From Liolophura sinensis (lineage: Eukaryota > Mollusca > Polyplacophora > Chitonida > Chitonidae), in assembly GCF_032854445.1 (NCBI RefSeq), contig NC_088306.1, positions 20,865,764 to 20,929,763 on the forward strand: a stretch of 64,000 bases of DNA. Reading direction: 5' to 3'. The translations under genes and the position numbers were made by a program. Under the pieces are notes generated by a model. The model made no database searches. It was not told where the DNA came from and saw only the letters and a program-made list of their open reading frames with translations. Below, piece after piece: positions 1 to 12,200 of this stretch; position 1 is the stretch's first letter, and the number at the start of each line of letters is the position of its first letter.

Positions 1-1540
1 AGTCTAGGTGTCATGTGCACTGGTTGTGTGACAATCACGGCTTCAGTCTAAGTGTCACGTGCACTGGTCATGTGTAAATCACGGCTTCAGTCTAAGTGTC
101 AAGTGTTACAATCACGGCTTCAGTCTAGGTGTCAAGTGTGACAATCAAGGTTTCAGTCTAGGTGTCATGTGTACTGGTCGTGTGACAATCACGGCTTCAG
201 TCTGGGTGTCAAGTGCATTGGTCGTGTGACAGTCACGGCTTCAGTCTAGGTGTCACGTGCACTGGTCGTGTGTAAATCACGACTTCAGTCTAGGTGTCAA
301 GTGCAATGGTCGTGTGACAATCACGGCTTCAGTCTAGGTGTCAAGTGCATTGGTCGTGTGACAATCACGGCTTCAGTCTAGGTGTCAAGTGCACTGGTCG
401 TGTGTAAATCACGACTTCAGTCTAGGTGTCACGTGCACTGGTCATGTGTAAATCACGGCTTCAGTCTAAGTGTCAAGTGTGACAATCACGGCTTCCGTCT
501 AGGTGTCAAGTGTGACAATCACGGCTTCAGTCTAGGTGTCAAGTGCACTGGTCGTGTGACAATCACCGATTCAGTCTAGCTGTCACGTGCACTGGTCGTG
601 TGACAATCACGGCTTCAGTCTAGGTGTCAAGTGCACTGGTCGTGTGTAAATCACGACTTCAGTCTAGGTGTCACGTGCACTGGTCATGTGTAAATCACGG
701 CTTCAGTCTAAGTGTCAAGTGTTACAATCACGGCTTCAGTCTAGGTGTCAAGTGTGACAATCAAGGTTTCAGTCTAGGTGTCATGTGTACTGGTCGTGTG
801 ACAATCACGGCTTCAGTCTGGGTGTCAAGTGCATTGGTCGTGTGACAGTCACGGCTTCAGTCTAGGTGTCACGTGCACTGGTCGTGTGTAAATCACGACT
901 TCAGTCTAGGTGTCAAGTGCAATGGTCGTGTGACAATCACGGCTTCAGTCTAGGTGTCAAGTGCATTGGTCGTGTGACAATCACGGCTTCAGTCTAGGTG
1001 TCAAGTGCACTGGTCGTGTGTAAATCACGACTTCAGTCTAGGTGTCACGTGCACTGGTCATGTGTAAATCACGGCTTCAGTCTAAGTGTCAAGTGTGACA
1101 ATCACGGCTTCCGTCTAGGTGTCAAGTGTGACAATCACGGCTTCAGTCTAGGTGTCAAGTGCACTGGTCGTGTGACAATCACCGATTCAGTCTAGCTGTC
1201 ACGTGCACTGGTCGTGTGACAATCACGGCTTCAGTCTAGGTGTCAAGTGCACTGGTCGTGTGTAAATCACGACTTCAGTCTAGGTGTCACGTGCACTGGT
1301 CATGTGTAAATCACGGCTTCAGTCTAAGTGTCAAGTGTGACAATCACGGCTTCCGTCTAGGTGTCAAGTGTGACAATCACGGCTTCAGTCTAGGTGTCAA
1401 GTGCACTGGTCGTGTGACAATCACCGATTCAGTCTAGCTGTCACGTGCACTGGTCGTGTGACAATCACGGCTTCAGTCTAGGTGTCAAGTGCACTGGCCG
1501 TGTGTAAATCACGGCTTCAGTCTAGGTGTCAAGTCGAACA
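1..1540. repeat. Minisatellite array with 616-bp higher-order repeat
   Basis: The array is built from 44-bp units (core CGGCTTCAGTCTAGGTGTCA, followed by a GTGCACTGGTCGTGTG segment) and 33-bp units that lack the 11-bp CACTGGTCGTG part. The unit order repeats with a period of 616 bp: the stretch near 67 recurs near 683, and 382-579 recurs exactly at 998-1195. A shorter 242-bp step places a further copy at 1240. The array continues beyond the left edge of the window. Open frames inside it (such as 382-579) exist only because 44+44+44+33+33 is a multiple of three, so they are not genes. Confidence 0.95.
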
Positions 1541-2000
1541 TTCATATGCCTCTCACAAACTGTGAAGGGGAATTCCAAACGGGTATTCGTAAGGCCAGGG
1601 CTGTATATTCGTCGTGTTAAATTAGATCGCCACGTTGTCTATATGAACAGCTGCAATCAAAGCGCAGCTGAAATACATATTTGGATTATCGACAAATTAT
1701 AAAGTAGTAAACAAATCAATAAATAAATACCAGCAATTTGTTCATTCGCCGAGCTGTTTCATTTAAACAGAAATATATTTAAAATAATAAGACGCTCGTG
1801 AAGCGGTGTGCAAAAGTCTAGCGTTCGTTGAAAACCGCTAGTTTTCTACCTATTTACCTGTATGTCACCTGTTGGAAAGTTCGTCGGTTACTTGCCAAAT
1901 GTCGGTGGTTTCTCTCAGCAACTCCAATTACCTGCACACAATAACCTGACGCTCATTGTATAGAAGAGCAATTCTTGAGTATGACATAAAACAACAACCA
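1541..2000. other. AT-rich gene-free stretch
   Basis: I see no open frame with coding character, no repeat and no RNA gene here. Confidence 0.5.
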
Positions 2001-2228
2001 CACTCAAAAAATTAATCTGTTAATTTTAATTATGTTGTCTAATAATGCTAGAATATAATTTGTTATTACAACACAATATTCTGTTATAATCAACATAATA
2101 TCCTGTTAGTCTAATAGAATCGTGATGTTGAACTAATAGAATAAATGTGTTATATTCAACAGAACAATCTGCTGCAATAATATTACAGAATACATTCTGG
2201 CATCACTCAGACAACAGACTCTCTGTGA
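2001..2228. mobile_element. MITE (foldback family M1), copy a, right end truncated
   Basis: It begins with CACTCAAAAAATTAATCTG and continues through the internal motifs shared with the copies at 6000, 8319 and 39076 (CAACATAATATCCTGTTAG, CATCACTCAGACAACAGAC). The right terminal repeat seen in copy b is missing. No coding capacity, so it would be non-autonomous. Confidence 0.75.
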
Positions 2229-3089
2229 GAAAGAGAAAATGGCTATTAAACTACAGACTGTACGTCTGTTACGGCTGTAAGTCTGTTACAACCCATGATT
2301 AGAGGCCTTTTAAAACAGTGAACCCGGCAAATTAAAATATGATGATACATGTACATGTAAATGAAAAAATCATAAAGCTCACAAAATGGCCATAAAGGCT
2401 TTACATGATTGGTTCAATTATGTGTTTTTCTTTGACACATTATATCAAGATTTTTCAAGAATTTATTGGCAGAAGAAACCGAAGAGCCCGGATTAAACCA
2501 TGCATTACAAAAACTGCATTGTAAATTACATTCACAGAACTAAATGAAACCTACCCTTAACATATTAAGAACATCAAATATTTGCAGTCTAAATGTAAAA
2601 TGTTGAGGCCATCTTAATCATCACTTTCAAATCGGCTCGTTTCTAGAAATCTTTGACGTTTTTAATGCGACTCTTTTGCAATTTAAGGCCCTGTCACATC
2701 TAGGAAATAAGTTTCAACATAAGTCAAAAATTCCGAAATTATTCTCAATTCAACTTAGATCTACACTGTGTATCAAGGGAGAAAACTGTCGATTGTACAA
2801 GAGCAAATGGTAAAAGACACGTCTTCAGGTTAGTTCTATGTCATATTTTTACAAACATATTGGCACATTTTATGTCGTCTTGTAATTCTTCTCTTGTGTT
2901 GAAATCAGCACTTTCCATGTTCAGGTTTGCATTCAGCGATCGTCTGTCTTGCGAACACGCTCTGTCATTTACAACATCATCTTCTGTTCAATTACTTACT
3001 AAATTCTGCGACTCCCACCAAAGGACTTTAAAATGTCAGTTGTAGTCTATTTATTTCCATGATGTTCAAGTTGTAGGATAACTTTAAAC
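2229..3089. other. Intergenic, nothing recognised
   Basis: AT-rich sequence. The short open frame 2860-3045 has no recognisable domain and I do not call it a gene. Confidence 0.4.
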
Positions 3090-3745
3090 CAAAAGAAATG
3101 CAAAATTACGGGTGTGCTCGTGACCTGTCTGTGCTTCACTGTTTCAGACAGGAACAGGTCCTGAGTCCTATTTGTGTTTCGTGGATTCAGAGAGAATCTA
3201 AAAATTTCCACTTCATGACCTGTTCGTTTCACCACTTCAGACAGAATCAGGCCCTGTCTGCATCATTTCCTGTTTGTATCTCTTGACTTCAGAGAGAATT
3301 TGAACATTTCCAGTTGATGACCGTTTCTGTTTTTTCTCCGCCCCTTCAGACAGAAAGAAGTCTGGTCTAAACCATGTCCTGTTTGTGATTCGTAGCTCCA
3401 GACAGAATTTGAATATTTCCAATTCATGACCTGTTTGTGTTCCACCGCTTCAAAGAGACACAGGTCCTGTCTGCATCAGGTCCTGTTTGTGTTTCGTGGT
3501 TCAGACAAAATTCGACAATTTCCAGTCCCTGACCTGTTTGTTCTTCACCTCTTCCGTAAGAAACAGGTCTTGTCTAAATCGTGTCTTGTTTTGTGATTCT
3601 TGGCTTCAGGCAGAATTTGAACATTTCCAGTTAGAATCTTAATGTTCGTGCTTAACCGCTTCAGACAGAAAGAGGTCCTGACTACATCAAGTCCTGTTTT
3701 TACTTCATGCCTTCAGAGAGAATTTGATCATTTCCAGTTCATGTT
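3090..3745. repeat. Degenerate tandem repeat, ~105-bp unit, about 6 copies
   Basis: Each unit combines CTTCAGACAGAAACAGGTCC, a CCTGTTTGTGTTTCGTGG segment, GAGAGAATTTGAACATTTCC and CAGTTCATGACCTGTTTG. Units start near 3140, 3232, 3343, 3446, 3547 and 3657 and are strongly diverged from each other. Several overlapping open frames on both strands come from the repetition. Confidence 0.85.
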
Positions 3746-4201
3746 AGACTTTCTAACTGACTGCCTGTTACAACTGACTTGTTCTCTTCGTCTCCCAAGC
3801 GCACATGTATAAGGCCATATTTTGCACTTAGCAGAATTTCATTGTTCTGTTGGTCTTTGGGTCGTAATTCCTGTCTCAGCTGAGTTCATTTTGTCTTCCA
3901 AATACTCATGCCAGGCAGGCCAAAGTGCATATCGCGCACATAACACAATGTCTCAAATAATGGCTACCGTAGTCGTTTCAGGTTTTAACAGTACAAGAAC
4001 GCTTCACATCTACGTGGAATACGCGGCAGGTTTGTATATCGCTTTCCAGCCTTTCTTACTCCGATTTTAATAAGAAAATCCGGCGAGATTCAGACGCATA
4101 TTCTTCCTGACGCCAAATATAGCTTATGTGTGTCATTTGCTTAGTTGTCGCCCTTTGGTAAACAGCACATTGAAAACAATGGGTGTGCCAAATGTCAAAG
4201 T

Positions 4202-4636
4202 TCATATCCCAAGGTTAGGCGTCAGAGGTGAATGCCTCTGGCCCGTGACGTCAATCCACACCTTGCCGTGTCCTGAGTTTGTGACCTGCCCCCTGGCGGT
4301 GACAATTAGACATATGTCGTCGATCTTCGGAAGAGAATCTAAGAGAACTTTTCCGCTCGCCGTCACAATGGTGATATAAACAGTAGGTTTCTTGTGAGTC
4401 ACGGGGACGTCAACTCTCAAACATCCACCTGGTCGCAACATTTGAAACTCCATCTCGATTCTGTACCAATCTAGTTCTTTCCATTTCTCACTTCCCGTGG
4501 AGTTTTGGCGTTGAATTTTGGAGAAATCTTCGTCAAATGGTTTCCACGGGCACACAAACGGCTTGTCTCCATCGATTTTGACCCATACCTTTTCTTTATA
4601 TGCGTTTGCGATCTGCGTTGAGCACTTGGCGCCCAT
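4202..4636 (-). CDS. Small intronless protein with acylation-type N-terminus, unknown function
   Basis: A 144-residue single-exon frame starts at 4636. The N-terminus MGAKCSTQ fits a dual lipidation signal: Gly2 for N-myristoylation and Cys5 for palmitoylation. That would place the protein at a membrane, but this is inferred from the motif alone. The body is soluble and mixed, rich in W, K and V, with beta-strand-like alternation such as KVWVKIDGDK and TVYITIVTASGKVLL. There is no signal peptide or membrane helix. I do not recognise the family. Its length, even composition and lack of internal stops, in a region of otherwise short frames, argue that it is real. It could be a retrocopy or a member of a lineage-specific single-exon family. 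No promoter element was assigned. Confidence 0.6.
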   Translation of the reverse strand: MGAKCSTQIANAYKEKVWVKIDGDKPFVCPWKPFDEDFSKIQRQNSTGSEKWKELDWYRIEMEFQMLRPGGCLRVDVPVTHKKPTVYITIVTASGKVLLDSLPKIDDICLIVTARGQVTNSGHGKVWIDVTGQRHSPLTPNLGI

Positions 4637-4649
4637 CTTCTTTCAGCGA

Positions 4650-5800
4650 ACTTGGTAAGTGTAGCCTTGGAATGCTTGATAAAGTAAAATTGCGGCTAAA
4701 ATTTCTCATACTAGGTGAACTTCAGTAATCAACATCCATCACCTCGGTATTCGCAAAACTGTTCATGTTCTCTGGCTCTTGGCCTATTATCCTCTTCTCC
4801 AAAACTTGTCCCCGTTTTTCACCTATGTCTTCGTGTTGCAGCATGCCACACAAGTCATTATACTAAGCAAGGGGAATAATCCAAACTGAGGTGCGGCTGC
4901 GAATGCATTAAGCATTGCGAGCCTTTCACGCAATCAGGTTACCCTATCAGATCAAGTTAAGTATTCAACACGTCGCCTCCACGCTGTGAACTGAAGCTTT
5001 CATCACGTATTACACATTAATAATTAAACACAACGGGCCATATTCATTCTCACGCTGACTTTGTTCATATCCCTATATAGACGTATGTAGCCTAATGTAT
5101 ACAGGCTAATATTGTGATCTTCTTCAGACGTTAATATAACATTTTGATAAAGTGAAAATCCAGACCAGTTTTACAGGCTGTCAGCATTCCATTACACTCT
5201 AGAAATTACTCTGTTAAATTCACAGAATACTATATGTTGTTCCCACACACTGTTCTGTTACAAACGCCATCCCTGCTCTCTAAAAACGACTGGAAAATGA
5301 CGCAGGTATAGGCTACTCAGACCTGTAAGATAATAACACCTACACTTGTGTGTTCTAGGGGTACAAAACAGTGTGTACTAGAGGTACAAAACAGCGAGTA
5401 CTAGAGGCACAAAACAGTGTGTACTGCCAATACACATGTTTACACATGTACTCACCTTGTGTACCTCTGTTCTGCAATATTCAGTTTCATTAGTTATGAG
5501 TAGCTGCGGTACACTGTCGTTTATAGAGAGTGTGTCGGGATTCCAACACAATTCTTTTGTTGGTGTCAATGCCAAAAAAACGGAACATTTTTAACGCGAG
5601 ATGGATTGGATCGTGTGAATTTGAAAATTAATTTGAATTCGGTGAGCAGTCTGCTTGTGCTGTAGACTGGAATGTTCAGCAGTAATTTTTCACTCTGACA
5701 GGCATAGCTTCTTCTGGTCTTGTGCTCAAAATGTTAATGCCACGAAAACCCACGAGGCGATGCTGATATTACGTGTTTGTGTGATATGTTTGAATGGTGT
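4650..5800. other. Intergenic; short tandem repeat near 5356-5440
   Basis: About 3.5 copies of a ~27-bp unit containing GTACTAGAGGTACAAAACAG lie near 5356-5440. I see nothing else recognisable; the open frame 5378-5575 runs through this repeat. Confidence 0.5.
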
Positions 5801-5805
5801 GTCCT

Positions 5806-5863
5806 ACGCCGGACCGAAGAATATTGCACTTATACGACGACAAGCATCATGGTGGGAGGAACA
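5806..5863 (-). repeat. SINE-A fragment
   Basis: Diverged piece of the SINE-A core in reverse orientation (GAATATTGCACTTATACGAC, then AGCATCATGGTGGGAGG). Confidence 0.6.
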
Positions 5864-5999
5864 CATTCGAAAAATGCATGAACCAAGTTCCAATGCATTC
5901 AAATGAACACATTCGAAAAAATGTCCGGAAAAGTGTCCAAAACAAGCCATATCTTTACTGAAAATGGACGAAGCAGCCCTTCTCTCGAACTTGATCTGC

Positions 6000-6245
6000 A
6001 CTACAAAAATCAATCTGTTAATTTTAAGAGAAGGTCTGTTGTATGAGTCACGCCAGAATGTATTCTGTTATCACAACATAATACTGTGTCATATTCAACA
6101 TAATATTCTGTTAGTCTTACAGAATTAATAGAATAGATGTTCAATATTCAATAGAATAATCTGTTGAAACGGAAGAATACATTCTAGCATCACTCAGACA
6201 ACAGACGTTCTGTTCATTAATTAACAGATTAATCTTTGAGTGTAT
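6000..6245. mobile_element. MITE family M1, copy b, both ends present
   Basis: Left end AAAAATCAATCTGTTAATTTT pairs with right end TTAACAGATTAATCTTTGAG as a terminal inverted repeat. The interior matches copies a, c and d. About 245 bp, non-coding. Confidence 0.8.
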
Positions 6246-6373
6246 AACTTCTCACGATGAATCTGTGTGCTCCCAGTTTAATTCATGTTGATGTTAACAA
6301 AACGTCGTAAATTTGTAGCCTCCCCGAAAGTACCACCCGGGAACCAATGATCTGACAATCCGTTAAATATATA

Positions 6374-8051
6374 CAGTCCTGGAAAAAAGTTTGGAATATT
6401 GGTGAATTTCACACCATCTCCACGAAGAGCGTGGTTCGTTGCGTTCAGGTCAATAATCTGTCGATTGGTTTCACTTGGACTAGTCTCTATGATGCATTAT
6501 CAATAGTTTCCTCAAACCAAAACATTTCTAAATGTTATAGGAGACGAGTTTTTCACGATATTCTGAAAGCGCCACAAACAAGTGCAGAAATTCAGTGAAA
6601 CCCATGTATTTTATTACGAGCTGTAACTTTTATTCGATTGGAAATATGTCTACAATACTTGGTAAGTTAAATATGCAAAACACTAACAATACAGAAAATT
6701 AATTTAGTACTTGGTGTGCCCACCCCTCGCATTGTACAATGCGCGCACACGTCTTGGCATACTGGCAACTAAGGAAGTCAAAGTTTCTTCCGGTATATCT
6801 CTCCAGCAAGTGAGCACAGCACGAGTTAGTTCAGCCACGTTCGTGGGGCTTCATCCAGGTTATTCAACCCACGGGAAACTTCCGCCCACAAGTTCTCAAT
6901 TGGGTTCATATCCGGTGAAATGGCTGGCCACTGCATGTGCTCAACACCCTCCTGTTCCAGAAAATTCCGTATCAGTTCGGTCCGGTGCGGCATGGCGTTG
7001 TCGTCCTGATACACAAAGTTTGCCCTGAATTGTTGCCGAGCAAATGGGAGCATTATCGTTTCCAGAATCCGTTGATATTGGTGCTGGTTCATGTGTCCAT
7101 CCAAGACGTGCAGGTCGCATTTACCAGTGCTATGAAAAGCACCCCAGACGGTGACCCCACCGCCCCCGCCTTGGACTCTGGGCATGATGCAATCTTCGTT
7201 CAGAGCCTCGTGAGCCTGACGACGCACCATCACACGGCCATCTTCCCGGTAGACGACCAAACGAGACTCATCACTGAATATCACGTGTCGCCAGTGTCCC
7301 CACCTGCCAGTTCAGGTGTTCCGCGCCCAGGATAAGCGTGCCCTCGCGGTGTCGACGCTGTAGCAAAGGCTTCCTCTTAGGCCTCCTTACCAAATACCCA
7401 GCAGTCAACAGTCTGGATCGCACTAAGCGGGCTTGACACAGGAGTATTGGTAAATCTCATCCAGTCAGCGCGTATCTGGTTGGAACTCTTCGTACCGCCA
7501 TTGTGGCAAAGTCCTCACCAGATACCGGTCCTCTCTCTCGGTGGTCTTTCGTGGCCGACCAGACCTCGGTCTAGGCGTCGGCACACCCGTCTGTCGGTGT
7601 CGCTTAAAGATTTTGGAGACAGCTCCCTGAGTGACACCAAGAGCTGCTGCAATGTCCTTCTGTTTTGCTCCAGCCAGGCTCATACCAACGATACGGTTGC
7701 AGACTGCAGCACTCAGTTGACGTCTCATGATCACAGCAGTATTGTTGGAAACACTCTGGAGCACTGGCATGCCTTAACCGAGCTTTTATAAGAGTTACAA
7801 GGTTAAATTATAATCATGCCCTGCGTACATGACTTTTTCACTGAGAAATGGATGGTCATGCTTTGTCCCAACTGTAATTTTGCTCAGGTGACACAAGCAA
7901 TAATGGTGTGTATGAGCTGAAAGGGGACATAATCCACTACATTTTCCACCCAAACAAGAATGTGTGCATTCAATGTAAGGCGCACAAAAGTATGTTTCTG
8001 GTAAATGCTATCATCAGTGAAAACAATATTCCAAACTTTTTTCCAGGACTG
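6374..8051 (-). mobile_element. Tc1-type DNA transposon, 1,678 bp
   Basis: Terminal inverted repeats CAGTCCTGGAAAAAAG... and ...CTTTTTTCCAGGACTG (about 27 bp each) are flanked by the TA duplication typical of Tc1/mariner insertion (6372-6373 and 8052-8053). The transposase lies on the minus strand between them. The ends look nearly perfect, which suggests a fairly recent insertion, but the coding region is shifted out of frame. Confidence 0.92.
6711..7770 (-). pseudogene. Tc1 transposase, frameshifted (DD34E)
   Basis: The N-terminal part (7770-7465) holds the paired helix-turn-helix region: IVGMSLAGAKQKDIAAALGV, followed by the GRPRKTT linker. The catalytic part (7284-6826) carries SDESR (first Asp), YQDDNAMPHRT (second Asp) and NPIENLWAE (Glu), with exactly 34 residues between the second Asp and the Glu. 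The frame is lost between the two parts and again near 6840-6860. In the shifted frame the usual C-terminus (ELTRAVLTCWRDIPEE...) continues to a stop near 6711. At least two frameshifts make this copy inactive as it stands. Confidence 0.9.
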
Positions 8052-8124
8052 TAGTTGTGCCTCTTATCACGTAATAATACTATGGTAACTATGACCGATA
8101 TATGGTATGGATACTACAAGCGAT

Positions 8125-8134
8125 TAACCAAGAA

Positions 8135-8174
<40 letters not shown>
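8125..8174. repeat. (TA)n microsatellite
   Basis: About 25 uninterrupted TA dinucleotides. The open frame 8055-8312 reads through it and is not a gene. Confidence 0.9.
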
Positions 8175-8176
<2 letters not shown>

Positions 8177-8318
8177 TCTCCACTGTGGGAATCCACACAT
8201 GAGAGTGACTTACCTTTTGCTGGTTAATGCCTCCCACTTTTCACATATACCACGGCTGTTCGCTTTATGGGTGGAAAAAAACAGACTGCCCTCAGAAATC
8301 CACGGAACCTAAGAGATG

Positions 8319-8650
8319 TACATTAAAAATATGAATCTGTTAAATTTAACGGAAAGTCTGTTGTCTGAGTGATACTAGAATGTATTGTTATTATATTACA
8401 ATATTGTATGAGTGAATGCCCAGGGTTCAGCGTCGTATGTAACAATTTTGCAGTCATACGACGATGAAGGAGTCCTAAGAGGGCATGTCACATACAATAT
8501 TGTGTTATATTCAACACAATAAGAATCTTTATGTTGAATTAATAGAAAATGCGTTGTATTTAACTGAATAATCTGCTGTAATAACAGAATTTATTCTAGC
8601 ATCACTCAGGTAAGATTTTCTCTTAAATTTAACAGATTTTTGAATGTACT
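8319..8650. mobile_element. MITE family M1, copy c, containing a SINE-B fragment
   Basis: Left arm ATGAATCTGTTAAATTT and right arm AAATTTAACAGATTTTTGAA form the inverted repeat. The M1 interior is interrupted at about 8408-8495 by foreign sequence (see next feature). Confidence 0.75.
8408..8495 (-). repeat. SINE-B tail fragment nested in MITE copy c
   Basis: Matches the 3' part of SINE-B in reverse orientation (TAACAATTTTGCAGTCATAC, ACGATGAAGGAGTCCTAAGA), as in the copy at 51343. Confidence 0.7.
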
Positions 8651-9077
8651 GTAGTAAACTCTCTCATGTGTAACAGGTCAAACTCTTGGAGTGTATTCGA
8701 ATCGCTGTACCTCTGTTGATCCCACACAAGAGCGAGGTATCGAATGGCAAAGTGTAATACGAGATCACCGTTCTCGAACAAGATTTTCACTCGCCATTTC
8801 TCCAGGCTTTGAACCGGTGCATCAGGAACGATACTGCAGAGCCCTGTGCGCTCGTTTTGCAATTAAAACGCATTGCATAGATTAGTATACGTGCATAATA
8901 ACGCGGATTTATCTTCCACAAATTGTCGCAACAGTTATGTATTTGTGACCAATACATCACAAAAATCTGTCCAATTTTGGTGGTCAAGATTGTTTTTGAG
9001 AATATGACCTTGGATATTGTTTTATAGCTTGCTGGCGTGAACTGTGACTTGGGTATATGGATTACTTGTTAACGCAT

Positions 9078-9200
9078 TATCGCCTGGGCTCTGCCCGGTT
9101 CCCTCTCACCATAACGCTGGCTGCCGTCGTATAAGTGAAATATTCTTGAGTACCGCGTAAAACACCAATCAAAGAAAAGTAAATAATTAAATAATTATTA
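9078..9200 (+). repeat. SINE-A, 3' part
   Basis: Contains GGGCTCTGCCCGGTTCCCTC, the CACCATAACGCTGGCTGCC core, GAAATATTCTTGAGTACC and an A-rich tail. The tRNA-related head is missing. Confidence 0.85.
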
Positions 9201-9299
9201 CCCCATTAAGCATATGGTTACCGGAAATAGCACACATGAAAATTCACGGTATCGACGCTGACCGGATAAAGTTCAAAGAACCAAGAAACAAACAGAATC

Positions 9300-12200
9300 A
9301 AAGATAACTTAAAATATTTATTGGATGTCCTTCGAGATGTGTGACAGGCGGAATTCATTTAAGCACTGGAAGATATGCGTGCTTTAAATTTAAATCTCCA
9401 AAAGATTTAATACCAGCGTTTTCACAGTGGAAGGAACGTGAAGACGCTGTAACTCAAAGAGAGAGAAAGAAAAAAAAAAAAAACAGAAGAGAGAGAGAAA
9501 TTTAAAAAAAAATATGTCAAAATGTCCTTTGTCACAGTTTTGGAGATACCCAAGGAAAATGGAAGAAGACAAGATCCATCTTCACAAAACTTCCCACAAA
9601 ACTATAACATACAAACCTACGGACACACTTTCAATATAATTCGATATATATATTTATATACTCATACTTAACAAGGGACAGAAAAAAGCCCGACATGAGG
9701 GCCACCTTTGTACAGACATTTTTCAAATAAAAATAATATTGGCAGTGCCATAATATATATCTATTTTCAACCAATTGTTTTGAGATTTGCATTGACCTTT
9801 TTCTTTGTGATTTCCATCAAAATCTGGAAACACAACTTGGTTTGTAGCCTACATTTATTAAATCGCGATCGTCCATAATCTAAAATGCTTTTGCATCTCC
9901 AAATGGTAAGAATATTTGACTTTAACTTCTTCTCACCAGTACAAAAATGTTGTCAAACTTGGATACATCTACGTATACAAGTTTATAAATAGTGTCAAAG
10001 ATGGCCCCATGCTTTCTGCCACAGAAAACAAGCTTACAATTGTACAAGACTTTTCCATGTGCAATATACATATATACATAAGTTTGATGTCAAGCTATGA
10101 GCAGCTTTTTGAAATTCCACAAAAGCTGACACCTGCAACATAAAAGTGTTCTACAAAAGGAAAAAAAAAAATACATGTATTTATATAAAACATTTTCAAT
10201 CAAATTCTCGCAACTTTCAAATTTCTGATTTGAAGAAAAATCAGCAATCTTAAAATTTACGTACAGAAAAAAAAACTGTAAGAGAAGAAAGTGAATTATA
10301 TAAAATTAGTTTCTTAATTAGCCATTCTGACAAACTATTGATGCAGTCTGCCTCAGTTTACAGTAGTACAGGTTGCAGTTTTGGGTCAGCAGACAAACAG
10401 AGAATCAAAATTGCAAGAACACACTATTTCATCAGATTACACACATTTAATACAAGGCCACCAATCAAGTCAGGTCTATTACACAAACAAAGGTTAAACC
10501 ACATCCCATGTGTTGCGAGAACTTGGAGACAGATTTGCTGAGTCAGCACAATGTATTAATGGTCATATCCCTAAACTAGGACTGTCCACATAACTGCCAA
10601 CTAAAAAGGCTATGAGAACTAGTCTTTGTTTTCTGGAGATTTCAAAATACACATACAAAGTTTGCTGGAAAATGTACTGGCACTTCAGATTACATTTTCT
10701 AGGTATGGTATTCACCACAGCCTTGACTACTGTAAGATGAACAGATCTATAAGCGTTTTATTGACCAGCTTTTATAGGCACTTCAGACTGGAATAAAACT
10801 TCAGTTTTACCTGTAAGTTTACCTACTCCTCTTGTCAAAGCTTAGTATGGGGTATTTTAAACTGTAAACTGTCCAATACAGAAAAAATAACCTTGATGCA
10901 TGAAGAGCCAAGCTATTATGGATCTCTGAAGTTATTTATACCTTCAATGCCAAGAGACTTCACACCATTATTTTATTTAGATCATGGTTGAAATCTGAGA
11001 AATTTCCGCGCATGGCAATTTTAGATCACAGAATCATTACTTACAAAGTTTTCTGCACCAAAGTTTGCATTGACAGGTGACCAAATGGAGAAGCATTAAC
11101 ACTGGGCTGACATAACTGTCAACACCATTAACAATATTGTGAAAAGATGGTATCCTTCCAGAAATGTCATTTTTTAATTTTACACAATCTACACATACAG
11201 TAAATTAAATTAGAGTCTATGATTTACCCTATGACTTAAAAGTGGCAATACATAACAGTTGTAAAAAAGCAAATCAAAAAACCTTTACTACCAACTGGGA
11301 GAATTAGTTTTGCCAGCATTAGTGGTTCACTTGTTTATACTGTATAGCCTATAGGTTCAATGTTGTACTTCTGCAGATTTAGAATATGACCGATTTCTCC
11401 CCCCTGCCCCTCTCCCCCACCATCTCACTTCCCATTATAAAATGGGACACCTTAATAATAATCATATCGGTCTACAGTGTCCTGTGAACAATACATTACC
11501 AATGAAGAATTCGTGAGATTTCCACTGCATTTAAACCAGAGGCAGTAACAACTACCTCAATTTCTAGATAATGCGGTTTTAAAAACAGAAACAAAACAAA
11601 AAATTAGAAAACACACGACATATTATCCATCATAACCCAACAGGGCATCAGAGCATGGATCCAACACAACGGACACATCTCCATCCTCGAAATTGTCTCT
11701 TGTTATTTGATGCCAAAGCACAGCGGTACATCTCCATCCTCGAAATTGCCCCTTGTTATTTGATGCCAAAGCACAATGGTACAGCCATATACAGAGTTGC
11801 AGTCAAATGTGAAACCAGTGCACAGTCGAATGCTTTAGTTTTCATGAGTCTGTCTTAATATTATTGATAATCCTCTAATCAGTCACTCGACCAGAACACA
11901 TTTGTTCAGCCACTGCATTTTCTCGAAAAATCTCAGCAATGTTTTGAAATCTTGTTTTTTGACCGACACAAAAGTTGACTTCTGCTCTAGCCTGTCCCTG
12001 TGAAACTGCTCGGTGAACATCCCCCTTTGAGCAACATCCTGCAGCCAAATTCACCCTATACTGTCTGCATCAGGCTTTGCTAAGGAGTCACAAAACAAAC
12101 ATAAAAAAAAAAAAACACCTAAACACAACAAACTGGGTCCTTGACAATTTTGACACCATGACTCTGTGAAGTGTCCATAAAAAAAAATGTCCGAATCTGT

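Noticed and set aside
382-1437. Repeated 65-residue open frames at 382, 998 and 1240
   Set aside because: They are identical because the satellite period is a multiple of three; no start context, no domain, array origin is clear.
7447-7791. 114-residue plus-strand frame
   Set aside because: Shadow of the Tc1 transposase helix-turn-helix region on the opposite strand.
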